Assembly: GCF_015319355.1 (NCBI RefSeq)
Contig: NZ_JADILU010000007.1
Span: forward strand, 1-64,000
Length of the DNA: 64,000 bases
Direction of reading: 5' to 3'
From: Psychroserpens luteus
GTDB lineage: Bacteria; Bacteroidota; Bacteroidia; Flavobacteriales; Flavobacteriaceae
Below are positions 18,090-29,056 of the stretch, in pieces. Position numbers and translations under genes: made by a program. Numbering within the stretch: the first letter of the stretch is position 1; the number at the start of each line of letters is the position of its first letter. The notes under the pieces are model-generated. The model was not told the DNA's origin. It worked only from the letters and a program-made list of their open reading frames with translations, and made no database searches.

Positions 18090-18125
18090 AAAAAGCAACT
18101 ACATATAAATACGTAATTGCTTTTT
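18090..18125 (-). terminator. Intrinsic terminator of gyrB
   Basis: Thirteen-base arms (18090-18102 and 18113-18125, one G-U pair) are followed on the minus strand by a run of eight T. It is about 50 bases past the gyrB stop. Just beside it, 18133-18151 carries TTCGACAAACTCAGCG, similar to a GCTTCGACAAGCTCAGC-type element I know as common in intergenic DNA. Confidence 0.85.
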
Positions 18126-18174
18126 GTTTGGTTTCGCTTCGACAAACTCAGCGAACAGATATTCTTAATTATTA

Positions 18175-20148
<1,974 letters not shown>

Positions 20149-20243
20149 TTAATTAAATTTGAGTTCCCATTCTTCAACGGGATTAATTCAGCTTACATTT
20201 TTTTTATCGACTGGGTCTTAAAAATTCAGAGCTTCATTAACAC

Positions 20244-20287
20244 AAAAAAAGATGCATGTAGCATCCTTTCGAGTACAAACAAAGATA
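20244..20287 (-). promoter_or_regulatory. gyrB promoter followed at once by a terminator-like hairpin
   Basis: On the minus strand TATCTTTG (20287-20280) predicts a transcription start near 20273. The next bases form a stem of about nine pairs (20269-20261 with 20255-20247, loop TACAT), followed by eight T. This is a terminator shape at the very start of the gyrB leader. The remaining leader (to 20125) holds a small palindrome shared with 16870. Upstream, 20288-20562 shows no gene, only AT-rich DNA with one CTTCGGAA (20418) and one TTCCGCAG. Confidence 0.55.
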
Positions 20288-20562
20288 AGAAATAGTAAGG
20301 CTTTTTAAAAGCTTTTCACCAACAGACTTCAATAATTATTAACATTTGTTAATTACTCAAAACACTCTTAAACGAGCTAAAAAATAGCTTAAAACTGATT
20401 TTATTGTTTTTTAACATCTTCGGAAATGTGCTAAAATCAAAAGATTCGTCTAAATCGTTATTTCACTATCTAATTAATCTTAAAATCGCTCGAAAAAAAG
20501 CAATATTTTATCTGTTTCTATAATTTTTTAAATAGGCCTATTTCCGCAGAAAAAAAATAAAA

Positions 20563-20588
20563 AAAGACCAATGTTCCCATTGGTCTTT
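20563..20588 (-). terminator. Intrinsic terminator of asnB
   Basis: Eleven-base perfect arms (20563-20573 and 20578-20588) with a four-base loop and a downstream T-run on the minus strand. It lies 30 bases past the asnB stop. Confidence 0.9.
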
Positions 20589-20617
20589 CCTCCTATTAAT
20601 CAACACAAAAATATATT

Positions 20618-22288
20618 CTATGCTTTCGCATAGGCCTTATCATGTACGTTTGAAATGGCTCTACCTGAAGGCTCATTCATATTTTTAAATGCTTCGTCCC
20701 ATTCTAAAGCAGTTGCTGTACTGCAAGCTACACTAGCTTCTTGAGGCACACTTTTTGCTGCAGCATCACTTGGAAAGTGTCCTTCAAAAATTGAACGGTA
20801 ATAAAACTCTTCTTTATTTTGTGGTGTTTGGATTGGGAAACGGAATTTCGCGTTTTCCATTTGCTCGTCTGACACTTCTTGATCAACAACCTCTTTTAAA
20901 GTGTCAATCCAACTGTAACCTACACCATCACTAAATTGTTCTTTTTGTCTCCAAGCTACGCTTTCTGGCAACATGTCTTCAAATGCTTTACGAATGACCC
21001 ATTTTTCCATACGTTCACCATTGATCATTTTATCTTGAGGGTTGATACGCATAGCAACATCCATAAATTCCTTATCTAAGAATGGTACACGTCCTTCAAT
21101 TCCCCAAGCAGCTAAACTTTTGTTTGCTCTCAAACAATCATACATATGTAATTTATCTAATTTACGAACCGTTTCTTCATGAAACTCACGAGCATTTGGT
21201 GCTTTATGAAAATATAAATATCCTCCAAAAATCTCATCTGCGCCTTCTCCAGATAATACCATTTTAATTCCCATAGATTTAATAACTCTTGCCATTAAAT
21301 ACATTGGTGTTGAAGATCTAATTGTAGTTATATCATAAGTTTCAATGTTATAGATGACATCTTTTATAGCATCTAATCCTTCTTGGATTGTAAATTTTAT
21401 TTCATGGTGAACTGTCCCTATATGATCTGCTACTTTTTGTGCTGCAGCCAAATCTGGAGAACCTTCTAATCCTACCGCAAATGAATGTGTTTGAGGATAC
21501 CAAGCCTCTGAAGTATCATCTGACTCAATACGTTTTTGTGCATATTTTTTTGCTATTGCAGACACCACTGAGGAATCTAATCCACCAGATAATAATACTC
21601 CGTAAGGCACATCACTCATTAATTGTCTGTGAACTGCTGCTTCAAGAGCTTCCTTTACTTCTGCAATACTTGTTTCGTTTTCTTTAACTGCATCATATTC
21701 GCTCCAATCTCTATTGTACCATTTTACAAACTTTCCATCCTTACTTGACATGTAATGTCCTGGAGGAAATAATTCAATTTTAGTGCATACACCTTCTAGC
21801 GCTTTTAATTCTGAAGCAACATAAAAAGTTCCGTTTTGATCCCAACCGATATATAGTGGAATAATTCCCATGTGATCACGAGCTACAAAGTATTCATCTT
21901 TTTCAGTATCATAGATGGCGAATCCGAAAATCCCGTTCATTTCATCTACGAATTCCGCACCTTTTTCTTGATATAGAGCTAAAATGACTTCACAATCGCT
22001 TTCAGTTTGAAAATTGTAATCAGGAAATTGTTTACGTAACTCACGATGATTGTAAATCTCTCCATTAGCTGCAAGAATGAGTTTTTTATCTGGACTAAAA
22101 AGCGGTTGTTTTCCAGAAGCTGGATCAACAATTGCTAAACGCTCATGCGCTAATATTGCTTTCTCATCACTATATATACCACTCCAGTCTGGTCCTCTAT
22201 GACGAATGGTCTTAGCCATTTCAAGGATTTGAGGTCTTAAATCTTCAGATTTTTGTTTTAGGTCAAACGCACATACAATTCCGCACAT
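20618..22288 (-). CDS. asnB: Asparagine synthetase B (glutamine-hydrolysing)
   Basis: It makes asparagine from aspartate, ATP and glutamine. The 556-residue protein begins MCGIVCAFDL, so Cys2 is the class II glutaminase nucleophile after methionine removal. NGEIYNHRELR and SDCEVILALY complete the amidotransferase domain. The synthetase domain has the ATP-binding PP-loop LLSGGLDSSVVSAIA (near 230) and SGEGADEIFGGYLYF (near 345). It is flanked by its own terminator and a 266-base upstream gap with AT-rich promoter-like sequence, so it is probably monocistronic. Confidence 0.97.
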   Translation of the reverse strand: MCGIVCAFDLKQKSEDLRPQILEMAKTIRHRGPDWSGIYSDEKAILAHERLAIVDPASGKQPLFSPDKKLILAANGEIYNHRELRKQFPDYNFQTESDCEVILALYQEKGAEFVDEMNGIFGFAIYDTEKDEYFVARDHMGIIPLYIGWDQNGTFYVASELKALEGVCTKIELFPPGHYMSSKDGKFVKWYNRDWSEYDAVKENETSIAEVKEALEAAVHRQLMSDVPYGVLLSGGLDSSVVSAIAKKYAQKRIESDDTSEAWYPQTHSFAVGLEGSPDLAAAQKVADHIGTVHHEIKFTIQEGLDAIKDVIYNIETYDITTIRSSTPMYLMARVIKSMGIKMVLSGEGADEIFGGYLYFHKAPNAREFHEETVRKLDKLHMYDCLRANKSLAAWGIEGRVPFLDKEFMDVAMRINPQDKMINGERMEKWVIRKAFEDMLPESVAWRQKEQFSDGVGYSWIDTLKEVVDQEVSDEQMENAKFRFPIQTPQNKEEFYYRSIFEGHFPSDAAAKSVPQEASVACSTATALEWDEAFKNMNEPSGRAISNVHDKAYAKA

Positions 22289-22554
22289 ATCTTTATTATT
22301 TATATTGTAATTCTATTTATTATTCAAATTGATAGGACAAATATGAATTTATGATTACAAATATAAAACACAAATTCTATTATTGATTACAATTTAAAAC
22401 CTAAAATTACAATTTAATATCTTATTGGAATCAATTTGCTTTAAAAACTCAATATAGTCTTTATGAATGTAAACTTTAACATCAGTTTACGACTTTAAAC
22501 ATCACAATTAAACCTTTGAGGTTTATCTTTATACTAATCACTAAAATATAAAAC

Positions 22555-23100
22555 ATGAAAACAAAATCAATTATTTCAACTGTAGCAATGGCATTTGTAC
22601 TGCTTGTTTCTTTAAACATGAATGCTCAAGAATTTGCTAAAATGGACAAAAGTCCTATGGATGGAGCTTCTTTTCCTACTAGCTACAAAGAATCAAATAA
22701 GCTAATCAAAGTCATTTACAGTAGACCTCAACTTAATGATCGCTCATTAGAAAAATTAGCACCAAACGGAGAAGTTTGGAGAACTGGAGCTAATGAAGCT
22801 GCAGAATTAACATTATACACGACAATGGCTTTGGGTGACACTAAGATTGCACCTGGAACATATACGTTTTACGTGATTCCTGGAGAAAAAGAATGGACAG
22901 CAATCATAAGTAAAGACTTAAATGTTTGGGGAAGTTATTTTTACAAAGAAGAAAATGACGTTGCTAGATTAACTGTGCCTGTTACTAAAGGAAAAGAATC
23001 ATTAGAAGCATTTGGTATTGCTTTTACAGAATCTAAAGATGGTGTTCACATGAACTTAGGTTGGGATACAGTTAGAGTTGCTGTTCCTTTTACAAAGTAA
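22555..23100 (+). CDS. DUF2911-family secreted protein
   Basis: The 181-residue protein has a signal peptide (about 1-24, ending MNAQ). The mature part is DUF2911, with the characteristic VIYSRPQLNDRSLEKLAPNGEVWRTGANEAAEL, then APGTYTFYVIPGEKEWTAIISKDLNVWGSY. Members are secreted beta-rich proteins of unknown function, common in Bacteroidota. It is transcribed alone and ends at a strong bidirectional terminator shared with the convergent gene at 23155. Confidence 0.9.
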   Translation: MKTKSIISTVAMAFVLLVSLNMNAQEFAKMDKSPMDGASFPTSYKESNKLIKVIYSRPQLNDRSLEKLAPNGEVWRTGANEAAELTLYTTMALGDTKIAPGTYTFYVIPGEKEWTAIISKDLNVWGSYFYKEENDVARLTVPVTKGKESLEAFGIAFTESKDGVHMNLGWDTVRVAVPFTK

Positions 23101-23117
23101 GCTAACATTTTTCATTT

Positions 23118-23155
23118 AAAAAGAGCCTCAAAATTTGATTTTTGAGGCTCTTTTT
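23118..23155. terminator. Bidirectional terminator between convergent genes
   Basis: Sixteen-base perfect arms (23118-23133 and 23140-23155) with a six-base loop, A-rich on the left and T-rich on the right, would stop transcripts from both sides. It touches the stop codon of the minus-strand gene. Confidence 0.9.
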
Positions 23156-23406
23156 TATTTTTTATTATCGAGATGTTCCCTAAGTTTTAAAATGGATTTA
23201 ACTTTTTTATATGCTGTTTTCCATTTTTCTGTTTCTTTAAAAGAAATAACATCAGGATTTTCTAAATCTGGATTCTCATATAAATCACTCGATTCAAAAG
23301 AGATTTCACATTGCTGTAAACGTTTTAGATAACCTAGTAATTCTTTAGTTCCTTTTTTATCAAACTCATCATGATTTAAAACAAGTGGTTTCTTTTTTTT
23401 AGACAT
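23155..23406 (-). CDS. Small conserved-looking cytoplasmic protein, unknown function
   Basis: The 83-residue protein has no signal peptide. It is highly charged, begins MSKKKKPLVLNHDEFDKKGT, and is predicted helical (KELLGYLKRLQQCE; ETEKWKTAYKKVKSILKLREHL). It lies 18 bases after queE on the same strand and probably shares its transcript. I recognise no domain. Position and clean coding pattern support a real gene. Confidence 0.65.
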   Translation of the reverse strand: MSKKKKPLVLNHDEFDKKGTKELLGYLKRLQQCEISFESSDLYENPDLENPDVISFKETEKWKTAYKKVKSILKLREHLDNKK

Positions 23407-23424
23407 TTAAGAATTGAAAATAAT

Positions 23425-24057
23425 TTAAGGAATATTCAAATACTTGTGAGTTTGTAATGACACTTTCCATTTTGGATTTGCCATCACATAGTCTACTATC
23501 TGCGGAACTACCTTATCTCGTTTACTCCATTCTGGTTGTAAATATAAGATGCAATCTTTATTAACCTTTGCTGCTTGTTCTTCTGCAAATTTAAAATCGT
23601 CCTTATTATATATGATGCACTTTAATTCGTGTGCTTTTTCGTAGACTTTCTCAGTGGGCAATTTCATCTTCTTTGGAGAGAGACAAATCCAATCCCAAGT
23701 ACCAGATAGTTCATAAGCACCAGAAGTTTCAATATGAGTTTGTACACCTTTAGCTTTTAACTGTGCGGTTAACGGATTCATATCCCACATTAATGGTTCG
23801 CCTCCTGTGACCACAATCGTATTACTATACTTTACAGCATTCTCAACAATCTTTTCTGTTTCGGTTGGAGGGTGTAATTCTGCTAACCAGCTTTCTTTAA
23901 CGTCGCACCAATGGCAACCTACATCACAACCACCAATTCTAACAAAATAAGCAGCTGTTCCTTTATGAAATCCTTCACCTTGAATGGTGTAAAATTCTTC
24001 CATTAAAGGTAAAAGCATTCCTTTATCAATAAGCTCTTGTCGTTCTGTTCTTGTCAT
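23425..24057 (-). CDS. queE: 7-carboxy-7-deazaguanine synthase (QueE)
   Basis: This radical-SAM enzyme makes the deazapurine ring of queuosine and related bases from 6-carboxytetrahydropterin, downstream of FolE. The iron-sulfur motif is atypical for radical SAM but usual for QueE here: GGCDVGCHWCD gives C-x3-C-x2-C. The N-terminal LPLMEEFYTIQGEGFHKG binds substrate, and VVTGGEPLMW is the conserved GGEP motif. I choose ATG 24057 (210 residues). An in-frame TTG at 24066 lies inside the TATCTTTG promoter box, so the mRNA is nearly leaderless and cannot include that TTG. Confidence 0.93.
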   Translation of the reverse strand: MTRTERQELIDKGMLLPLMEEFYTIQGEGFHKGTAAYFVRIGGCDVGCHWCDVKESWLAELHPPTETEKIVENAVKYSNTIVVTGGEPLMWDMNPLTAQLKAKGVQTHIETSGAYELSGTWDWICLSPKKMKLPTEKVYEKAHELKCIIYNKDDFKFAEEQAAKVNKDCILYLQPEWSKRDKVVPQIVDYVMANPKWKVSLQTHKYLNIP

Positions 24058-24063
24058 AGCGTG

Positions 24064-24071
24064 CAAAGATA
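24064..24071 (-). promoter_or_regulatory. TAnnTTTG box directly before queE
   Basis: TATCTTTG ends six bases before the ATG at 24057. With a start site about seven bases after the box, the mRNA would begin at or next to the start codon. Confidence 0.55.
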
Positions 24072-24152
24072 TTAAATAGTACGCAGTATTCAGTGGCTGT
24101 TTTCAGTAATTTTAGAGAACTATAGTACTTGACTTTTTTGATTATGATTTCT

Positions 24153-24305
24153 CTCTCTCGTAGAGGCGCAAAGTCGCAAAGCTTATGCTTATGGTTTACT
24201 CGCACTTCAAAAAACCTTCTATATTAGCCTATTTTCTCACTAATCTTTGGTCTTTTCTCTCGCAGAGGCGCAGAGATACAAAGTTTATTCTTGTGGTTTA
24301 CTCAT
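24153..24305. repeat. Pair of diverged 51-base direct repeats in a gene-free stretch
   Basis: Copy one (24153-24203) and copy two (24255-24305) align at an offset of 102 bases: both have CTCTCG(T/C)AGAGGCGCA, then CAAAG, then TTAT...GTGGTTTACTC or ATGGTTTACTC. The core resembles the CGCAGAGGCGCAGAG element I know as dispersed in many genomes. The wider gap 24072-24555 holds no gene. It also has a CAGTATTCAGTGGCTG stretch (24087-24102), one TTCCGAAG (24457) and the upstream region of the next gene. Confidence 0.6.
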
Positions 24306-24555
24306 GTTTTAAAATCATGTTATTGAAACTTAACTCTTAGTTTTGAGCAACTATTTTCAAAAATGCAAAACGAGTAAAAACTAGGACTTTTTCTATTTTT
24401 AAGTTCTTGAGATTTGAGATAGACGATTTCCGAATAAATTATTAAACAATAGATATTTCCGAAGTAAAAAATACAGCAATACTATTTAAGTATTTTCATT
24501 TTAGTTCATTTTATACTTGATTAAAATTACACTATTTTTATGCAAATTTTGAAAC

Positions 24556-26094
24556 ATGAGTAGAACGGACGATTTTTTAAAGGAAATCACAGAAGGAAAC
24601 ACAAATAAAGGTGAATATATCACTTTAGGATCTGCAATGTTGGATGGCGAAACGCTTACCAATGCATTTGTAAATGTGCCTTTAAAAACGATGAATAGAC
24701 ATGGTTTAATTGCTGGTGCTACTGGAACTGGAAAGACTAAAACGCTTCAGGTTCTAGCAGAGAATTTAAGTGAGAAAGGTGTTCCTGTTTTATTAATGGA
24801 TATTAAAGGTGACCTTAGTGGATTGGCAAAACCAAGTCCTGGTCATGCAAAAATTGATGAACGTCATGCAAAAATAGGATTACCATTTGATCCAAAAGCG
24901 TTTCCTGTAGAAGTGATGACATTGTCTGAGCAAGATGGAGTAAGACTTCGTGCAACGGTTAGTGAATTTGGTCCTGTTTTATTATCTCGTATTTTAGATT
25001 TAACAGAAACTCAGTCTGGAGTTGTTGCTGTAATTTTCAAATATTGTGATGACAATAAATTACCACTACTGGATTTAAAAGATTTTAAAAAAATACTCCA
25101 ATACGCAACCCAAGAAGGTAAAGAAGAATTTACTGAAGCCTATGGAAGAATATCTACCGCATCTACTGGTGCAATTCTTAGAAAAGTAGTTGAAATTGAA
25201 CAACAAGGAGGCGAACTGTTTTTTGGTGAAAAATCATTTGAAGTTGACGATTTATTACGAGTTGATGATAGCGGAAGAGGTTATATAAACATCATTCGTC
25301 TAACCGACATACAAGATAAGCCAAAGTTGTTTTCTACATTTATGTTGAGCCTTTTGGCTGAAATATATTCTACATTTCCTGAACAAGGTGATAGTGGACG
25401 ACCAGAACTCATTATGTTTATTGACGAAGCACATTTAATTTTTAATGAAGCTTCAAAAGCATTACTCAATCAAATTGAAAGTATTGTAAAGTTAATTCGT
25501 AGTAAAGGTGTTGGATTGTATTTTGTCACTCAAAACCCAACTGATGTTCCTGAAGCTGTTTTAGGCCAGTTAGGTTTGAAAGTACAACATGCTTTAAGAG
25601 CCTTTACTGCAAAAGATAGAAAAGCTATTAAACTGACTGCTCAAAATTATCCAGATACAGAATTCTATGATACTGCAGATGTTTTAACATCGCTAGGTAT
25701 TGGAGAAGCTTTAGTATCTGCTTTAGATGAAAAAGGAAGACCTACGCCTCTCGCTGCAACAATGATGCGTGCTCCAATGAGTAGAATGGATATACTTACA
25801 GACTTAGAGCTTTCTGATTTGTTAGGAAAATCTAAACTTGCAAAAAAATATAACGAAGAAATAGACAGAGAAAGTGCTTATGAAATGCTCAATAAAAAAA
25901 TTGAGGTTGCTGAAGCTGAAGAATCTAAAGAAAAAGCTCGTCTAGAAAAAGAAAAACTTAAAAAAGCAGAGACAAAACAACGCACCTCAAGATCCCGTAG
26001 TAGAAACAATAGACAAAACCCAATAGTTAAAGTTTTGACAAGTCCTACAGTTATTAGAAGCGTTCTTGGTATTTTGACAAAAATGCTGAAATAA
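24556..26094 (+). CDS. HerA-like ATPase (DUF853/YjgR family)
   Basis: The 512-residue P-loop ATPase belongs to the HerA/FtsK-related group. It has Walker A GATGTGKTK (about 55-63), LLMDIKGDLSGLA, and Walker B LIMFIDEAHL (about 290), followed by an LIRSKGVGLYFVTQNPTD sensor-like motif and a conserved RAPMSRMDIL region. The C-terminal 80 residues are highly charged (EKARLEKEKLKKAE) and end in a basic-hydrophobic tail. The cellular role of the YjgR/DUF853 family is not established. No nurA-like nuclease is next to it, which argues against a classic HerA-NurA pair. Confidence 0.9.
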   Translation: MSRTDDFLKEITEGNTNKGEYITLGSAMLDGETLTNAFVNVPLKTMNRHGLIAGATGTGKTKTLQVLAENLSEKGVPVLLMDIKGDLSGLAKPSPGHAKIDERHAKIGLPFDPKAFPVEVMTLSEQDGVRLRATVSEFGPVLLSRILDLTETQSGVVAVIFKYCDDNKLPLLDLKDFKKILQYATQEGKEEFTEAYGRISTASTGAILRKVVEIEQQGGELFFGEKSFEVDDLLRVDDSGRGYINIIRLTDIQDKPKLFSTFMLSLLAEIYSTFPEQGDSGRPELIMFIDEAHLIFNEASKALLNQIESIVKLIRSKGVGLYFVTQNPTDVPEAVLGQLGLKVQHALRAFTAKDRKAIKLTAQNYPDTEFYDTADVLTSLGIGEALVSALDEKGRPTPLAATMMRAPMSRMDILTDLELSDLLGKSKLAKKYNEEIDRESAYEMLNKKIEVAEAEESKEKARLEKEKLKKAETKQRTSRSRSRNNRQNPIVKVLTSPTVIRSVLGILTKMLK

Positions 26095-26134
26095 CAAAAT
26101 AAATCATTTTAAAACACACCTTTTTTAAACCTAT

Positions 26135-26692
26135 ATGAAACACATAATTACCATTATCGTTTTAACCGCATTGCTATTAAGTTGTACTTCGGAAAAAGAA
26201 CAAAACCCATTCCAAATTAGTAAACAAAATATTGGACTTTTAACAGATTCTACTCAGGTTAAAGATTTAGAGTTCGTTTTTGCAAAAGATTCTATAGTAA
26301 AACCCTCTGCAAAAGGTGATAAATTTAGTGCTCAAAATAATGACATTGATATTTATTCTTCCGAAGGTGAAAAATTATTAAGCCTTTCGCCTAGAAAACC
26401 ATTAGATTCTACATCTGTAATTGGGAGTGTTAGAATATTTAGTGAACACTATAAAACCGATAAAAACATCTCTACATTAAGTACTTTTAAGGAAATTAAT
26501 GAAGCATACAAAATTTCTAGCATAAGTAACCTTATAAACTCGATAGTAATTTCAGTTAATGAAATTAACGCATCGTTTACAATAGATAAAAAAGAATTAC
26601 CTGCAAATTTGAGATTTGATATGACACTAAATATTGAGTCTGTTCAAATTCCAGATACTGCAAAGATTAAATATTTTATAATTCATTGGTAA
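26135..26692 (+). CDS. Lipoprotein of unknown function
   Basis: The 185-residue protein begins with a lipoprotein signal ending ALLLSC (Cys17). The mature part has IDIYSSEGEKLLSLSPRKPLDSTSVIGSVRIFSEHY and a C-terminal beta-rich region; I recognise no family. It starts 40 bases after the HerA-like gene on the same strand and is followed by a YitT-type membrane protein. It contains two octamer copies (26187 and 26359), the first just behind the lipobox. Confidence 0.75.
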   Translation: MKHIITIIVLTALLLSCTSEKEQNPFQISKQNIGLLTDSTQVKDLEFVFAKDSIVKPSAKGDKFSAQNNDIDIYSSEGEKLLSLSPRKPLDSTSVIGSVRIFSEHYKTDKNISTLSTFKEINEAYKISSISNLINSIVISVNEINASFTIDKKELPANLRFDMTLNIESVQIPDTAKIKYFIIHW

Positions 26693-26791
26693 TACTCAAC
26701 AAACAATTTATTTTATGAGTTCTCAATCTCAAAAATTGAAATATTACAGTAAACCAAATTAAATATAAGCACATAATGCTATATTAAAAAT

Positions 26792-27763
26792 ATGAATCCC
26801 TTTATTTCAAAAATACTGGTCAATATTGCACAAAAGCGTATTGGCGATAAAAAGTCATCTAAAACTGCTAGTAAGACGCAGATTGACCCAATAGTTAATA
26901 GTCTTCACGTAGAATTAGTTAATGGTATTAAAGAATATATATTTATTGCTATTGGTGTTTTTTCTGCTGGATTTGGTTTAAAAGGATTTTTACTACCTAA
27001 TCATTTTATTGATGGTGGAGCGACAGGAATCTCACTTTTATTACAAAATATCACGAATTTACCTCTTGGTATATTATTAGTAATAATCAATCTTCCGTTT
27101 ATTTTATTAGCAACTAAAACTATTAATAAAAAATTTGCACTAAGAAGTATAATTGCCATAGCGTTTTTAGCTATAGTAGTACATTTTGTAGATTATCCTG
27201 TTGTCACAGATGACAAATTATTGATTGCTATTTTTGGTGGTTTCTTTTTAGGATTAGGAATAGGATTGGCAATTAGAGGAGGTAGTGTTATTGATGGCAC
27301 AGAGGTACTCGCGATTTTCTTAAGTAGAAAATTAAGTATGTCTATTGGAGATGTACTTTTATTGACAAATGTTATAATTTTCTCTTTTGGAGCTTACATA
27401 TTATCTATTGAGACTGCGATGTACGCCATTCTCACGTATTTAGCAGCAGCAAAAACCGTAGATTTTGTTGTTGATGGTGTAGAAGAATATATTGGTGTGA
27501 CGATAATTTCAGATTTTCATGATGACATAAGAAAAGTACTTACCGAAAAATTAGAAAGAGCATGTACAATTTATCCTGCAAAAGGTGGTTATAAAAATGA
27601 AAACTCACATTATGACAAATCTGTAATTTATATTATAATTACACGATTAGAATTACCAAAGCTTAATACTGAAATTGATAAAATAGATAAAAAGGCTTTC
27701 ATGATAATGAATGTCGTAAAAGATTTAAGAGGCGGAACCATAAAAAAGAAACCCTTAAAATAA
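26792..27763 (+). CDS. YitT-family membrane protein
   Basis: The 323-residue protein carries the YitT_membrane (DUF161) region with about five helices (about 50-230) and a C-terminal DUF2179 cytoplasmic domain (about 230-320, GVTIISDFHDDIRKVLTEKLERACTIYPAKGGY). The glycine-rich GAGFGLKGFLLPNHFIDGGATGISLLL-type segment near residue 65 is characteristic. The transported substrate of the family is not known. A weak hairpin (27774-27799) after the stop may terminate it. Confidence 0.9.
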   Translation: MNPFISKILVNIAQKRIGDKKSSKTASKTQIDPIVNSLHVELVNGIKEYIFIAIGVFSAGFGLKGFLLPNHFIDGGATGISLLLQNITNLPLGILLVIINLPFILLATKTINKKFALRSIIAIAFLAIVVHFVDYPVVTDDKLLIAIFGGFFLGLGIGLAIRGGSVIDGTEVLAIFLSRKLSMSIGDVLLLTNVIIFSFGAYILSIETAMYAILTYLAAAKTVDFVVDGVEEYIGVTIISDFHDDIRKVLTEKLERACTIYPAKGGYKNENSHYDKSVIYIIITRLELPKLNTEIDKIDKKAFMIMNVVKDLRGGTIKKKPLK

Positions 27764-27773
27764 AATATATAAT

Positions 27774-27799
27774 ACGACTTCACATAGCTAATAAGTCGT
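27774..27799 (+). terminator. Weak candidate terminator after the YitT gene
   Basis: ACGACTT and AAGTCGT form seven pairs around a 12-base loop, followed by AAAATTTTT. The stem is short and the T-run is not immediate. Confidence 0.35.
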
Positions 27800-27849
27800 A
27801 AAATTTTTAAAGAAAAACTAATAATAGTTAGGGAGAATACATAATTTAA

Positions 27850-28212
27850 ATGAAAAAATACAAGATTCAAAACGCTCCGTTTGTTGTTCCCACCACTGAC
27901 GGAAAATTAATTGAAGAGCATTTTGGTAAAGCCACAGATGGTAACTCACAAATTAGCATTGCACATATGATTGCTCCTGCTGGCTGGAGCGAACCTTTTC
28001 AAACCCCAGAATTTGATGAATACACTTACATTATAAAAGGTAAAAAGCAATTCATAATTGATGGTGAAACTATTATCTTAGAAGCTGGTCAATCCATAAA
28101 AATTGAGAGAAACACACGAGTGCAATACTCCAATCCGTTTATTATTGCTTGTGAGTACATCGCTGTATGCACACCAGCTTTTTCTATGGATTTAGTAAAT
28201 AGAGAAGAATAA
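27850..28212 (+). CDS. Cupin-domain protein
   Basis: The 120-residue single-domain cupin shows the second cupin-motif glycine pattern (FDEYTYIIKGKKQFIIDGETIILEAGQSI, about 55-85). The usual HxH pair of motif one is not evident, so metal binding is uncertain. It overlaps the following hydrolase gene by one base (TAATG), which indicates translational coupling. The substrate is unknown. Confidence 0.85.
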   Translation: MKKYKIQNAPFVVPTTDGKLIEEHFGKATDGNSQISIAHMIAPAGWSEPFQTPEFDEYTYIIKGKKQFIIDGETIILEAGQSIKIERNTRVQYSNPFIIACEYIAVCTPAFSMDLVNREE

Positions 28213-29039
28213 TGAAACAAGTAATAACAAAAACAATTGGTAGCCTTATAAACACGGTTAGCATTTTCTCTCCTAGGCAAGGAGGAAAAATGGCAGTTAA
28301 GCTATTCTCTAAACCTAGAAGAATTAAAATAAAAGAAACAGAAAATGATTTCTTAATGACAGCTTTTATTGAAGATATTGATTATGAAGATTTCAATATT
28401 ATGACTTATCGTTGGTTAGGAAAAAAAGAAACCATTTTATTAGCCCATGGTTGGGAAAGTAATTCCTTTAGATGGAAACCTTTAATTGAAGAACTCAGAA
28501 AGTTAGATTACAATGTCGTTTCATTAGACGCACCTGCACACGGTAGATCTAGTGGTAAAATATTTAACGCAATACTTTATTCTGAGTGCATCAATATCGT
28601 AGCGAAAAAATTTAACGCCAATATTATTATTGGACATTCAGTTGGAGGTATGGCTACCGCTTTTTGTAAAAGCAAATATGAATTACCCTCTGTAAAAAAG
28701 ATGATATTATTAGGAGCTCCATCAAATTTTGTTGGTGTTTTTAGTAGATATGTTGACATGATGGGTTATAACAAACGTGTATCAAAAGCTATGGATGATC
28801 TAATATACGAACGTTTTAATGAAAAGCCAGAGCACTTTAATGCAGCAAGATTTTTAGAAAACACAGATATAGAAGGACTTTTAATTCATGATAAAAAAGA
28901 TAGAATTATTCCTTATAGCGATGTAGAAGATTTTAAAAGCCATTATAAAAACGCAAAAATTATTTCTACGGAAGGTTTTGGTCATGGTTTAAGACATGAA
29001 GACGTAAACAACCATATTATAGATTTTGTTAACACTTAG
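28212..29039 (+). CDS. Alpha/beta hydrolase
   Basis: The 275-residue protein has the alpha/beta hydrolase oxyanion segment LLAHGWESNSFRW (about 76-88), the nucleophile elbow GHSVGG (about 140-145, Ser as nucleophile), the acid in LLIHDKKDRIIP, and the catalytic His in EGFGHGLRHEDV near the C-terminus. It has no signal peptide. It is translationally coupled to the cupin gene upstream and followed 17 bases later by rluF, which has its own promoter. The substrate cannot be told. Confidence 0.9.
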   Translation: MKQVITKTIGSLINTVSIFSPRQGGKMAVKLFSKPRRIKIKETENDFLMTAFIEDIDYEDFNIMTYRWLGKKETILLAHGWESNSFRWKPLIEELRKLDYNVVSLDAPAHGRSSGKIFNAILYSECINIVAKKFNANIIIGHSVGGMATAFCKSKYELPSVKKMILLGAPSNFVGVFSRYVDMMGYNKRVSKAMDDLIYERFNEKPEHFNAARFLENTDIEGLLIHDKKDRIIPYSDVEDFKSHYKNAKIISTEGFGHGLRHEDVNNHIIDFVNT

Positions 29040-29044
29040 TTTTG

Positions 29045-29052
29045 TAATTTTG
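29045..29052 (+). promoter_or_regulatory. TAnnTTTG box directly before rluF
   Basis: TAATTTTG ends four bases before the ATG at 29057, so the rluF transcript from here would be leaderless. It is squeezed into the 17-base gap after the hydrolase stop. Confidence 0.5.
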
Positions 29053-29056
29053 TCGT

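Noticed and set aside
24556-26094. A HerA-based phage-defence system
   Set aside because: No nuclease, SIR2, DUF4297 or other effector gene is adjacent; the protein fits the YjgR/DUF853 group.
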